From assembly GCA_044236545.1 (NCBI GenBank), contig JBIIGI010000006.1, positions 1-57,213 of the forward strand: DNA of 57,213 nt. The letters are read 5' to 3'. Source of the stretch: UBA6821 sp044236545. GTDB lineage: Bacteria; Verrucomicrobiota; Verrucomicrobiia; Chthoniobacterales; UBA6821. Positions 44,601-51,384 of the stretch are shown piece by piece. The notes under the pieces were generated by a model that saw only the letters and a list, made by a program, of their open reading frames with translations, was not told the origin of the DNA and made no database searches. How positions within the stretch are numbered: the first letter of the stretch is position 1; every line of letters starts with the position of its first letter. Made by a program: the position numbers and the translations under genes.

Positions 44601-45802
44601 AGGTGGTTCCTCCGATCTCCTCATCCCCCAATCCCGTGGTCCTGTCCGTGAGGGGCCCTGCAACAATCAACACCAACAACCTGGTCACGTTCACCGGTGA
44701 CGGCACCGTGACGGTCACCGCGAATCAGGCAGGAGATGCCAATTATCTCTCTGCCGCTGCTGTCTCCACCAGCTTCTCGGTAGGAAGGCTAAGCCAGACT
44801 TTGGCCAACCTTGATCCGATTACAGACCAGACCTACTCCGTCGGAGGCTCGGTCAATGTTCCCCTGCCGACTGCAACACCATCCGGAGTCAGATCGACTC
44901 TCTCGGTGATTTCTGGCCCCGCAACCGTGAGGGGGAGTACGCTCACATTGACCGGAGCAGGAGCGGTGACCGTCGCGGCCTCTGTGCCCGGCGACAAGAA
45001 CTACGGACCGGCTAGCACCGCTCCCGTAAGCTTCTTCGTCAGGAAAGCGCCGCAGAATATAGCATCATTTGAAACCATCCAAACCAAGACCTATGACAGC
45101 AAACCCTTCAAGGTTAAGGTTCCCACCTCTGACTCAAGGCTTCCGGTGGTCCTGAGCGTTCTCTCAGGGCCAGCCACGGTTTCGGGTGATACCGTCACTG
45201 TGACCGGTGTGGGTGATGTGACGCTGGCTGCCAATCAGGTGGGAAATGGGAATTACAACCCTGCTGCGCAGGTCAGCACCACCTTCGCTGTCCAGAAAGC
45301 CAACCAAACAATCAGTTTCAAGGCACCAGCCGTCCAAACCTTTGGAAACAATCCCTTCTTGCTGACGGCTACTGCAAGCAGTGGACTGCCAATCACGTAT
45401 GTTTCCGCAGACACGAACGTGGCCTCAGTAAGTGGCAGCGTTGTGACCATCGTGGGCGCAGGAGAATCAACGATCACGGCATCCCAGGAGGGAAATGACC
45501 TCTACAACCGCACCCAACTCAACCTGCGTGCACCGGTATTGACCGTCAGAAAAGCCGCCCAGAGCATTCAGGTGGTTTCCCCCTCAACGGTGACCTTCAG
45601 GCCTGGAATGCAGATACGACTCACGGCAACATCCTCTTCAGGCAACCCGGTCACATTCACCACGAGGAGTAGAAATGCGACCGTGACACCGAATGGCTTG
45701 CTCACCCTATCGGGCAAGGGCGCCGTATCCATCACCGCATCATCCGCGGAGAGCACTAACTACACGTCAGCATCCAAGACAGTAACAATCCAGGTGAGGT
45801 AA
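38684..45802 (+). CDS. Giant secreted protein: HAF-like repeats plus 19 Ig-like repeats
   Basis: 2372 residues. A signal peptide (MKHSSRSTRTFHALAASLLL, cleaved near LSAQ) is followed by about 760 residues of short repeats of the form GVSGT.IVGTYTD...YGF..DGSNYTTI, like HAF extracellular repeats. Nineteen tandem beta-sandwich-type units of about 83 residues then follow; each has SQTI..F, PTSSSGLPVTLSV, SGPA, TGAGTVTLAASQPGNANY and ends in TSFSV. Units 10-14 and 15-19 are the closest pair of five-unit blocks, and 5-9 is a weaker third. No sorting signal or anchor is seen; it stops right after the last unit. Probably a surface, adhesion or matrix protein. An upstream in-frame TTG is less likely as a start. 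Confidence 0.9.
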   Translation: MKHSSRSTRTFHALAASLLLMPLGQLSAQYYYQQFDAPQSSVGADNSSIIGVSGTNALGTFVKGNNGPFSYLFDGSNYTVIDNTNAAFPGTFATGASSGGIVGNNNFTNGASPSTFGFLTSDGITFTTISVDSQNTRLSGITGTIIYGSYGDNEAPFFTTSTTTGFPTKVSIQGASSATIQGVGVDNQLFGTYANGGGTYGFLTSNGTPPTTINGPAGSEGKVEALLGISADNGLVLGLLSNNAGFITPLAGGASIPVNGPTNATPGTATLISPIGNDALGAYYVAGNERLAAFVTANGTNYSVAYGPGDLGIESLVGAYSSAIVGNFNTNGNLAGFLGLQNISGFDYLTLSGPTNATSLSITNILGQTLTGNYSDTDGIPHNFLLYPNLTNNSITPVYITVDGPPDSTVITAISGSYTVGSFTNSSTATQQWFYALGTNSTTITPPDSAPESVQAIGLAGTNAVGTYTDTNSQYLYGYLFNGSNYTTIYGPEGTNGSGILTIDAVSGGSIAGTYSDANGVIRAFVTTNGVSSTPVSLPPGCDPNAGISTVNGVSGTTVVGTYTDIEGNLYGFQGSAKVTGPGGLVEGASTLLTINGINGSSIVGTYTDPVTSVTYGFSGSSKIMGPLGTDGVGISTIDIVSGGSVAGTYIDSNINDPENPGTGLTYGFVTADGGKNYNTVIMGPDETLGINLIKGVSGNLVIVQCTDAEGNEPCYAYDGTAYAIIDVPSSQPYSTVVNGVSGNTIFGSYTDVYGLSHGFTAYTRGDQSITFNYFPASPGVFNLNATASSGLSVTYVRSGDTQSATLSGSTLTFTKPGTVSVTASQAGNPDFSPADNVTNTFTMLAQEILTNNFVTPNLTFGANTTISNPPTSSAGLPVTLSVSGDAMLQGNTIRPLKAGTAVLYANQAGTATYNPTNYFPATQVAFPLVIGKSAQTIGAFQPIPQKYFGDPQFSVVPPTSSSGLPVTLAVSNATISGNIITLTKTGTVTVSASQPGDDNYLAATPAATTFTVLPGIQTVSAFSSIGTQTFSTNGFTIVPPTSSAGTPVTINVVNGTYSNGIVYPSGAGVVTLQAFAEPSDNYGPASNTPVSVVVNKAQSFLSAFTPIANITGTNTAAVPVTPPTSQNPNVPVVVSVVSGPALYDSNSSTVNVTNAGLVTLQATQAGDANYLSASPVSTSFSVGRSNQTFTNGTFGPFDDRPFTTIPFGVSLPSSDSQLPVTLSVVSGPAVAAGTNVTLTGIGQVTLAAIQSGNTQYGPIQTNTTFTVTQGANEISDFAAISDRNFGDTPFSIPVPTASSGLPVTLSVLSGPASVSGNAVTLSGAGIVTLAADQPGNANFPAAARKTTSFNVSKATQSIASFAPISNKTFGAPAFAITTPSSSSALPVALVVSGPAYLAANLLNITNTGTVTVTASQPGDENYESATPVTVSFSVSKASQTIAPFASIPAQTYGAPFQVTAPTSDSGLPVQLSVLAGGSISNNIVTPNGAGIITIAASQPGNESYAPATGVTTTVTVKQATQVLSQFPSIDNIDSTWNTVAPFKITPPNSSSPNAVILSVRGPARIDSNNVLTLTGDGLITVTATQPADANYLSATAVSTSFSVGRTAQILSGSLDQIPDKTFGDLPFTVTLPTADSGLPVSLTVLSGPATVRGSTLTLTGAGMVTLAATQPGSTKYAPASTAPVSFRVDKKAQTINAFGTINDIQAGSKPFKVRIPTSDSGLPVTLSVFSGPATLQGDTVTVTGVGPVILVANQPGNDNFSPANPVTSLAFNVTKASQAVSFRAIPSAAFAAQSLDLSATANSGLMVTQFESSNQDVAIINGNRLTVMGAGTAIITAIQAGNDFYSSNSASQNLVVRPGSQTINAFQPIPSQSFSPGMKVPITAPSSSSGLPVTLTLTASPVGIASLDSNNVLSVTGAGKITLTASQPGNASYTAARSVTTTVDITKAQQVLQPFVAIDNITNSFTLTPTLQVVPPISSSPNPVVLSVRGPATINTNNLVTFTGDGTVTVTANQAGDANYLSAAAVSTSFSVGRLSQTLANLDPITDQTYSVGGSVNVPLPTATPSGVRSTLSVISGPATVRGSTLTLTGAGAVTVAASVPGDKNYGPASTAPVSFFVRKAPQNIASFETIQTKTYDSKPFKVKVPTSDSRLPVVLSVLSGPATVSGDTVTVTGVGDVTLAANQVGNGNYNPAAQVSTTFAVQKANQTISFKAPAVQTFGNNPFLLTATASSGLPITYVSADTNVASVSGSVVTIVGAGESTITASQEGNDLYNRTQLNLRAPVLTVRKAAQSIQVVSPSTVTFRPGMQIRLTATSSSGNPVTFTTRSRNATVTPNGLLTLSGKGAVSITASSAESTNYTSASKTVTIQVR

Positions 45803-45854
45803 ATTGGTAAAACCATGGAATAACAGCATGCCCGAGAGTCACTGGCTAAAGTTC

Positions 45855-45873
45855 CGGCAGGGTCAGCCTGCCG
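45855..45873 (+). terminator. Terminator-like hairpin after the giant gene
   Basis: A perfect 7-bp GC-rich stem CGGCAGG/CCTGCCG with loop GTCAG, 53 bp after the stop codon. It is followed by TGTAAAAAT rather than a T run, so it is only a candidate. Confidence 0.4.
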
Positions 45874-46394
45874 TGTAAAAATACTGAGAGATTTTGGCTC
45901 TCCGCTATTTTGAGTGGGTTCTCAGAGGTCGTAGCCATAGACCCCTTCCTCTTGTGGAAGAATAGAGAAGATATTGAATATGGAACTCAGCCGTAACGGA
46001 TGCGTAGCAACGGCCGGGCCAGCCAACTCAGGAATGAATGGTGAGAGATTGAGTAAATTAAGTAGGTTGAAGGATGGAACTGCATAATAAAGCTGGCTTG
46101 AGTGGCATGCCGGCCCTCCAATCTGGGGGCGGTTCCCTCCGTCCTGATACCTGCCGATCTATCACAGACCCGGTATTCCTAAGGCTCGGGTGTTCCGCAG
46201 ATGATTGCTCGGTGGTTCGGCACCCGCCTTTTCCAGCCTCTTTTTCCTGAGTTCTTGAGTTCCATATTCTTTACCTCTTGCTTCACTTCACCCACTTCAA
46301 ACAGCGAGGAGCCGAGATTTTTTACTTTGGATTTAGACAATGATTTGCGGATGAGATGGGGTGGTGGGCTAGGTGCAAACGAAGCGACTGTAGT

Positions 46395-46500
46395 TTGACG
46401 CCACTTGCCTTTGCCTCAGCATCTCCCGATGCATTGATGCCGCTTCCCTCCCGGGAAGCCGCGGCACCCTTCGGGCAGCGACAGGGTCGCAGTCTTCCGC
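46395..46500 (-). repeat. Two-hairpin repeat, copy 4 plus a partial copy
   Basis: On the minus strand, 46500-46433 has hairpin 1 as TGCGAC/GTCGCT, the linker CCCGAAGGG and hairpin 2 as CTTCCC/GGGAAG with GGGA between. Both stems differ from copy 1 yet still pair. Downstream at 46409-46395 is a lone right half, GGCAAGTGGCGTCAA. Confidence 0.75.
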
Positions 46501-46587
46501 ACACCTTCCCGGGGTGTTTGGTTCGTCCCTTTCCCGACTCTCATCGCAGTAGCGGGACAGGCTACGCCATGCCCCAGGCACTCGGCG

Positions 46588-46638
46588 GTCGGCAAGCGGT
46601 GGCGCCCTCCGGGTCCCTCATGTGCGGGATCTTCCGCG
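46588..46638 (-). repeat. Two-hairpin repeat, copy 5 (right half missing)
   Basis: On the minus strand it reads CGGAAGATCCC...GGGACC, AGGGCGCC and ACCGCTTGCCG, matching copy 1 up to the loop of hairpin 2, where similarity breaks. The missing half resembles the lone piece at 46395-46409, about 180 bp away. Copy 4 therefore looks as if it was inserted into a single older element. Confidence 0.75.
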
Positions 46639-46807
46639 CCCTCTCCCCCGAGGCTTGGTTCAGTACTACTGGCCGAGCTCTACGACACAGAACAACGCCT
46701 CATGCTGCCGCAAAGAATGTCTAGAGATGAGGCAAAACCGCTCTTGTCGGCATAACATCCTCATCCTCCCAATAAAAGCGCAGGGGGGGGCGCCTTTCAA
46801 AACAGAA

Positions 46808-47371
46808 TCACTTACCCAGTAGGGCGTTTTTCAGATCGGGAGCGACAGGGTTGGATCCGAACCAAAGGCTGAGGAAGGATTTCTGGAAGTCACGACCGGG
46901 GATTGTTCCCCTTTGAATCCCCTGGTCGAACACCACCGTGTTGGTTCCTACAAAGCGGACCTGCTCCACACCGCCGTTTTTGAGAGCACCGAACATCCCG
47001 ATGAAGGCGTCGCGATCCCTCTCGTAGCCCGGATAGGTGTAGGAGACGCACTGTGCGAACTGGGAACTCCAGGCCTTGCTGACATCCGCGCGTCCCACAT
47101 CCCTGAGAAAGGTGAAGTCAAACTGCATCGGTCCTTCCGATGCCATGATGGCCGACTCGGAGCGCAGTGAAGTGGGGGCGTAGAAGGCGGCGACATAGAT
47201 CCTGATCGGCACCATCACCAGGGAAAAGGTGCGAAGTCCTGCCCCGTTGAGAGGGAGAGTGATCCCGTCAAACGTCACCCTGGGCGGAACTTTCACTCCT
47301 TGAATCTCCAAGGCCTGCACCGGGAGCAGTCCGAGAAATAATGCAAAGGTAAAAGCGGAGCTCTTCTTCAT
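46808..47371 (-). CDS. Chalcone isomerase-like exported protein
   Basis: 187 residues. A signal peptide (MKKSSAFTFALFLGLLPVQA) is followed by a chalcone-isomerase-like domain (VTFDGITLPLNGAGLRTFSLVMVPIRIYVAAFYAP ... GTIPGRDFQKSFLSLWFGSNPV). Bacterial members have no known flavonoid activity and may bind fatty acids or other small lipids. The ATG at 47371 is supported by AGGGGGAAAA just before it; the longest frame begins in the neighbouring gene. It follows the DUF1844 gene by 34 bp. Confidence 0.85.
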   Translation of the reverse strand: MKKSSAFTFALFLGLLPVQALEIQGVKVPPRVTFDGITLPLNGAGLRTFSLVMVPIRIYVAAFYAPTSLRSESAIMASEGPMQFDFTFLRDVGRADVSKAWSSQFAQCVSYTYPGYERDRDAFIGMFGALKNGGVEQVRFVGTNTVVFDQGIQRGTIPGRDFQKSFLSLWFGSNPVAPDLKNALLGK

Positions 47372-47405
47372 TTTTCCCCCTGCTTTGTTCCTGGAATCCA
47401 GGGCC

Positions 47406-47849
47406 CTAGGCTCCGTAGCTCTTGGTGAACTTTTTCTTACTGCCGTCACCGCCCCCGGCGCTATCGGCCTCCGGCGATTCTGCGGCATCAGGCGCTGCCG
47501 ATTCCTGCGGTGGAGGCATTGCCCCCCCGTCCCCGTGCGAGCAATTCTCGTCATGAACATGCCCTCCCCCCGCAGAGGAGACCTGCACAAAGGCCATCTG
47601 GAGTTCCGACAACACGCTGGTGAGGATCTTCTCCTCGTCCTTACTGAGGTTGCCGCGGGTCTTCTCCCGGATGATTTCCAGATGATCGATGAACATCTTG
47701 GCGGCATCGAGGTTCACTTCCGCCTTGCCGGTGGATGGATGGGCCATCTGCCCAAGGCAGAGTGCCGCCTGCTGGGCATTCATCATCACGAGTTCGATGA
47801 ATCGCTGGGTAAGGTCTGCGGAGTTGGTGGATTGCTGGATTTCGGCCAT
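47406..47849 (-). CDS. DUF1844 domain protein
   Basis: 147 residues. The N-terminal 80 residues form the helical DUF1844 domain (RFIELVMMNAQQAALCLGQM, AKMFIDHLEIIREKTRGNLSKDE). The rest is a low-complexity tail rich in Gly, Ala, Pro, Ser and Asp with a His-rich patch (GGGHVHDENCSHGDGG) that might bind metal. The family is common in planctomycetes, verrucomicrobia and deltaproteobacteria and has no known function. Co-directional with the chalcone isomerase-like gene. Confidence 0.85.
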   Translation of the reverse strand: MAEIQQSTNSADLTQRFIELVMMNAQQAALCLGQMAHPSTGKAEVNLDAAKMFIDHLEIIREKTRGNLSKDEEKILTSVLSELQMAFVQVSSAGGGHVHDENCSHGDGGAMPPPQESAAPDAAESPEADSAGGGDGSKKKFTKSYGA

Positions 47850-47978
47850 ATGAAGAAATGGTGATTAGGCTGTAGGAATTTGGGCTGTTAGTTACGCAAC
47901 AGATTTACAAGGTATCCTCAAAGGAATTTCATCCGGAATCAAACGAGAAAAGCATTCTCAATCATCCGATCACAGAAA

Positions 47979-47994
47979 CTTCAGCCTTCAGTCT
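47979..47994. repeat. Two-unit echo of the heptanucleotide repeat
   Basis: CTTCAGCCTTCAGTCT matches exactly the last 14 bases of the 10043-10118 array plus its TCT... flank. It lies just after the 3' end of the M16 peptidase gene, as the main array lies at the 3' end of the CorC-like gene. Confidence 0.7.
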
Positions 47995-48017
47995 AACCTT
48001 CTTCAGCCTGCTTCTGG

Positions 48018-50726
48018 TCAGGGTGCCTTGGTTGGGTTGTGAAGCGGTTCTGAAGTCTTGGCGACCGGTGGGCCTACGACGACTTCGACACTTTTCCCGT
48101 CGCGGAAGTATTTCTGCGCCACGCGCTTGATCTCATCAAGGGTGACCTTCTCGATCTCATCCTTACGGACCTTGTCGTGGTCATATCCAAGTCCAAGCAG
48201 TTCATTGGTGGCACACAGACCTCCAAGAGCGGCATGGGACTGGTTGTGGATGGCCTCGCCCCCCAGGAGTTTTGCCTTGGCGCGATCGAGTTCCTCCTGG
48301 GTCAATCCCTCTGTGGCAAGCATGGCGATCTCGTCATTAAACTCACTCTTGGCCAGATCAACCTTCTTGGGATCGGTTCCGAGATAAAAGACGAAGGCAC
48401 CGGGAGCCAGTCCCGTGGAGTTGGAGGCCCCGACGAAGTAGGCAAGTCCCAGCTTCTCCCGGATCCTGTTGAAGAATCGGGATCCAAGGTCACTGGAAGC
48501 CTCCGCGATGAGTTCAAGCGCGGGACGATCCGCACTGGCGATGGAAGTTCCGAGGAATCCCTTCATGACGACGGCCTGCTGTTTGGGTCGTTCAGCTGAT
48601 GTCTCGATGGAAGCGGTCAACGGGGCGGCCACGGGTGGGGTGGTCAGGAGTTGTTCACCTGCAGGAAGCGATCCGAAGTCCTTCTTGGCAAGCTCGAGGG
48701 CATCCTCAGTCTTGACCGAGCCGAAGATGGAGAGGACGCCGTTGCGTCCGGTCACGAGGCGGTCACGAAATGACTTCAGGTCGGCCGAGGTGAGTTTAGT
48801 GACGGTCTCGGGGGAACCGCTTCCACGCAGGGCATAGGGATGGGTTCCGTAGAGGCTCGGCTTGAGGAGATTTCTCGCAACGGCGGTGATCTGGTCATCC
48901 TCGGCCTTGATCGAGGCGAGTTGGGAGTCCTTCTCTCGGGCGACCTCGTTCTCGGGGAAGGTGGCGTTGGCCACGACGTCGGAGAGGATCTGCATGCCTA
49001 GGGCGAAGTCATCCTTTATCACTTCGACGGAAACCGAAACAGAGTTGTTCCCGGCACCCCCACCGATGGATCCACCGACATGTTCGACCGTCTCGGCGAT
49101 CTGCTCGGCGGAACGGGTCTTCGTCCCCTTGATGATGGTGCTGGCAAGCAACTGGGAGAGACCGTTCTTCTCCGGAGTCTCGGCAAGAAGCCCCCCGCGG
49201 AAAGCGGCGACAAGCGAGACAAGGGGAAGACGGTTGTCCTCATGGACCAGAACGGTGAGTCCGTTAGGAAGGACCGACTTGACGATATCCAAATCGGGAG
49301 GGGTGGCCCGCTTCGTGTCGTCCGATTCCTTTGTCCCTTCGGCCGGATCAAGCGAGGTGACGATGAGTCCCTCAGGCTTGAGATACGCAGTGGCAACACG
49401 GCGGACATCGGCGGCGGTGACCTTTTCGATGGCCTCGAGGTAGCGGTGACCGAACTCGGGATTTCCCGTCATGAGCCATCCCCCGCCGTAGTCGGAGGCG
49501 CGTCCGCGCATGGTGGAAAGTCCATGGTAATGGTCCGAAAGAAGTCCCTTCTTGGCCTTGGCAAGCTGGGAGTCGCTGATACCGTCGCGGGCGATCTTCC
49601 CGACTTGGGCGATGATTTCCTTCTCGGCAGCATCGCGCTTCGCCGGATCGGAGATGGCGCCGATATAGATCATTCCCTCGCTCGGAGTCAGGGTGTAGAG
49701 ACCGCCGCCGACCTGATGGACGAGCCCTTTCTTCTCACGGACTTCACTGTTGAGGATGGAACTGGTGCCCGAAGCAAGCACCACGGAGAGCACCTCGACG
49801 GCGGGGGCGTCAGCGCTGGTGGCGCCGGGTGCACGCCAGGCAATGTTGAGTCGGCTGAGATCGGTCGGGAAGGTGTCCCTTCCCTCGATTTTTCCGAGTT
49901 GCGGCGGCTCTTCGGCCACCGGGATCGGTTCGAGGGCGATGCGTGGATATTTCGCGAAGAAGGTTCCGAGTTGGTCCCGGATCTCCGAGGCATTCACGTC
50001 GCCGACAACGACGAAGCAGAGGTTATTCGGGACGTAGCGGCGCTTGTAGTAGTCGAGCACGTCCTGACGGGTAAGCTTGTTGTAGATGTCGAGATGGCCG
50101 ATGACCGGCTCCTTGAAGGGGCTGGTGTGGAAGGCGGTGCGGAAGAGCAGCAGAGAGGCGGTGCGGTCGGGGTTGTCATATCCCATGGCAAACTCCCTGC
50201 GGATCACCTCCTGCTCCTTGTTGTATTCCTCCTCGGGAAGCGTGGCGTTCATCATGGCATCGGCAAGTATGTCGACTGCCTTTCCGGCTCCCTTCGAGGG
50301 GACGTCGATCCAGTAGACGGTACGGTCATGCGAGGTGTAGGCGTTGATGTAGCCGCCCTGATCCTGCACCTGGCTGGCGATAACTCCGGGAGCCCTGGAA
50401 GTCGTGCCCTTGAAGAGCATGTGCTCGAGGATGTGGGAGAGTCCCGCGCCGAGCCATTTCCCCTCATGGATGGATCCGGTGTTGCACCAGGCCTGGACGC
50501 TGGCGACGGGAGCGCCGCGGTTCTCCTCGACGATGAGGGTGAGTCCGTTGGGATAAGTGAAGACCTGGGGCTTGGAGGCGTGTTCGGGAGAGGAACCGAT
50601 GGCAACCGCAACGGGGGGGGCGCCCTTTTTCCCACCGCTCTCCTCCCCGGTCTTGGAGTGGGCGGTGGTGACAGCGAGTGAGAGAAGGGTGGCTTGCAGG
50701 GACATCAGGAGAATGTATCGGTTCAT
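48018..50726 (-). CDS. M16 family zinc metallopeptidase, two-domain exported form
   Basis: 902 residues. A signal peptide is followed by two pitrilysin-like halves. The first has the inverted zinc motif HILEH (H98, E101, H102) and the downstream Glu region, so it should be active. The second (from about residue 485, VLPNGLTVLVHEDNRLPLVS) keeps the fold but lacks the motif, as usual for PqqL/YmxG-like long forms, and probably helps bind substrate. Likely degrades peptides in the periplasm. Its start overlaps the stop of the Minf_1886-type gene by 4 bp (ATGA). Confidence 0.93.
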   Translation of the reverse strand: MNRYILLMSLQATLLSLAVTTAHSKTGEESGGKKGAPPVAVAIGSSPEHASKPQVFTYPNGLTLIVEENRGAPVASVQAWCNTGSIHEGKWLGAGLSHILEHMLFKGTTSRAPGVIASQVQDQGGYINAYTSHDRTVYWIDVPSKGAGKAVDILADAMMNATLPEEEYNKEQEVIRREFAMGYDNPDRTASLLLFRTAFHTSPFKEPVIGHLDIYNKLTRQDVLDYYKRRYVPNNLCFVVVGDVNASEIRDQLGTFFAKYPRIALEPIPVAEEPPQLGKIEGRDTFPTDLSRLNIAWRAPGATSADAPAVEVLSVVLASGTSSILNSEVREKKGLVHQVGGGLYTLTPSEGMIYIGAISDPAKRDAAEKEIIAQVGKIARDGISDSQLAKAKKGLLSDHYHGLSTMRGRASDYGGGWLMTGNPEFGHRYLEAIEKVTAADVRRVATAYLKPEGLIVTSLDPAEGTKESDDTKRATPPDLDIVKSVLPNGLTVLVHEDNRLPLVSLVAAFRGGLLAETPEKNGLSQLLASTIIKGTKTRSAEQIAETVEHVGGSIGGGAGNNSVSVSVEVIKDDFALGMQILSDVVANATFPENEVAREKDSQLASIKAEDDQITAVARNLLKPSLYGTHPYALRGSGSPETVTKLTSADLKSFRDRLVTGRNGVLSIFGSVKTEDALELAKKDFGSLPAGEQLLTTPPVAAPLTASIETSAERPKQQAVVMKGFLGTSIASADRPALELIAEASSDLGSRFFNRIREKLGLAYFVGASNSTGLAPGAFVFYLGTDPKKVDLAKSEFNDEIAMLATEGLTQEELDRAKAKLLGGEAIHNQSHAALGGLCATNELLGLGYDHDKVRKDEIEKVTLDEIKRVAQKYFRDGKSVEVVVGPPVAKTSEPLHNPTKAP

Positions 50727-51160
50727 GATTTGAGGAGCATCCCCCCCGGAGCAGGGTGATCTGAGGACGGAGATCCGGGCGGAAGAAACGGAACGACGAA
50801 GGCTTCGTGAAAATCAAAACCCTTCTCGAAGCCCTCGAAAGTATCCTCTTCGGTGCGACTGAATGCCCCGCACTCCACGAGGTGAAACACCATCCGGCCG
50901 ACATCCACGCAACTCGCGATCCCCCAGTATTCGAGGACGGTCGGTGCCATCGGGCCGAACTCCTTGAGGGCCAGGTTCCGGAAACCGTCGAGAAGTTCGG
51001 ATGCCGTCACGTGAGAGGCAGGCGGATCCTTCCTGCCCTTGGAACGCCTCTTGATGGTGGCATCCAGTGAGTCGCGCAGGAACTGGTATCCCTCGGGGCG
51101 GTAGCGGCCATCACGTGAGACAGCGGACGCGACAGCTTCTTGGAATCCGGAAACATTCAT
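50723..51160 (-). CDS. Minf_1886 family protein
   Basis: 145 residues, cytoplasmic by sequence. Family marks: FLRDSLDATIKR, HVTASELLDGFRNLALKEFGPMAPTVLEYWGI and DVGRMVFHLVECG. The family, named after a Methylacidiphilum locus, is found mostly in verrucomicrobia and planctomycetes and has no known function. It overlaps the M16 peptidase gene by 4 bp, so the two are coupled. It is one of the better clues to the source phylum. Confidence 0.85.
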   Translation of the reverse strand: MNVSGFQEAVASAVSRDGRYRPEGYQFLRDSLDATIKRRSKGRKDPPASHVTASELLDGFRNLALKEFGPMAPTVLEYWGIASCVDVGRMVFHLVECGAFSRTEEDTFEGFEKGFDFHEAFVVPFLPPGSPSSDHPAPGGMLLKS

Positions 51161-51166
51161 GGGGAA

Positions 51167-51304
51167 TCAGCGGGATGCGGAGTTGTGGAAAAGGGATGAT
51201 GGGAGCTGACTGTTCATGCGAACGTGCCGGATCAAGGACCCCGCAAGCAGCGCGACCATGATGAACGCAACAACCATCTGCTCCCGGCGTGTCAGTGAAA
51301 ACAT
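51167..51304 (-). CDS. Small single-helix membrane protein (45 residues)
   Basis: A frame of 45 codons in the gap between the Minf_1886-type gene and the gene at 51385, same strand. The product starts MFSLTRREQMVV, has one hydrophobic helix (about residues 10-25, VVAFIMVALLAGSLI) and a polar tail. The charged TRRE just before the helix predicts an N-in orientation. Its stop lies 6 bp before the ATG of the next gene. AAAGGG lies directly before the ATG, too close for an ideal ribosome binding site. Its position supports a real gene, but it could be a chance frame. Confidence 0.5.
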   Translation of the reverse strand: MFSLTRREQMVVAFIMVALLAGSLIRHVRMNSQLPSSLFHNSASR

Positions 51305-51384
51305 CCCTTTATCATAGAGGGGCGCTGTGAAGGCGCAAGAGCCTGAAATGATTCCGGAGGAATTCGTTCCCTCCTGATTTCACG

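Larger units (their letters stand above)
45803..46807. other. 1-kb gap without a supported gene
   Basis: It lies between the convergent giant-protein and chalcone-isomerase-like genes. Short open frames at 46201-46398 and 46622-46822 have no signal, motif or ribosome binding site and overlap repeats. Contents: a terminator-like hairpin at 45855-45873, unremarkable sequence to about 46390, then a cluster of two-hairpin repeats (46395-46638). Confidence 0.7.

Noticed and set aside
46201..46398. Possible small gene in the 1-kb gap
   Set aside because: No ribosome binding site, signal or motif; its end runs into the two-hairpin repeats.
49080..50681. Open frame of 533 codons antisense to the M16 peptidase gene
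   Set aside because: Its codons mirror the M16 gene. The product has no motif or signal, and the M16 frame carries HILEH and full-length family similarity.
48018..50726. Two fused M16 peptidases, both active
   Set aside because: Only the first half has HxxEH; the second half lacks the motif, as is normal for the long form.
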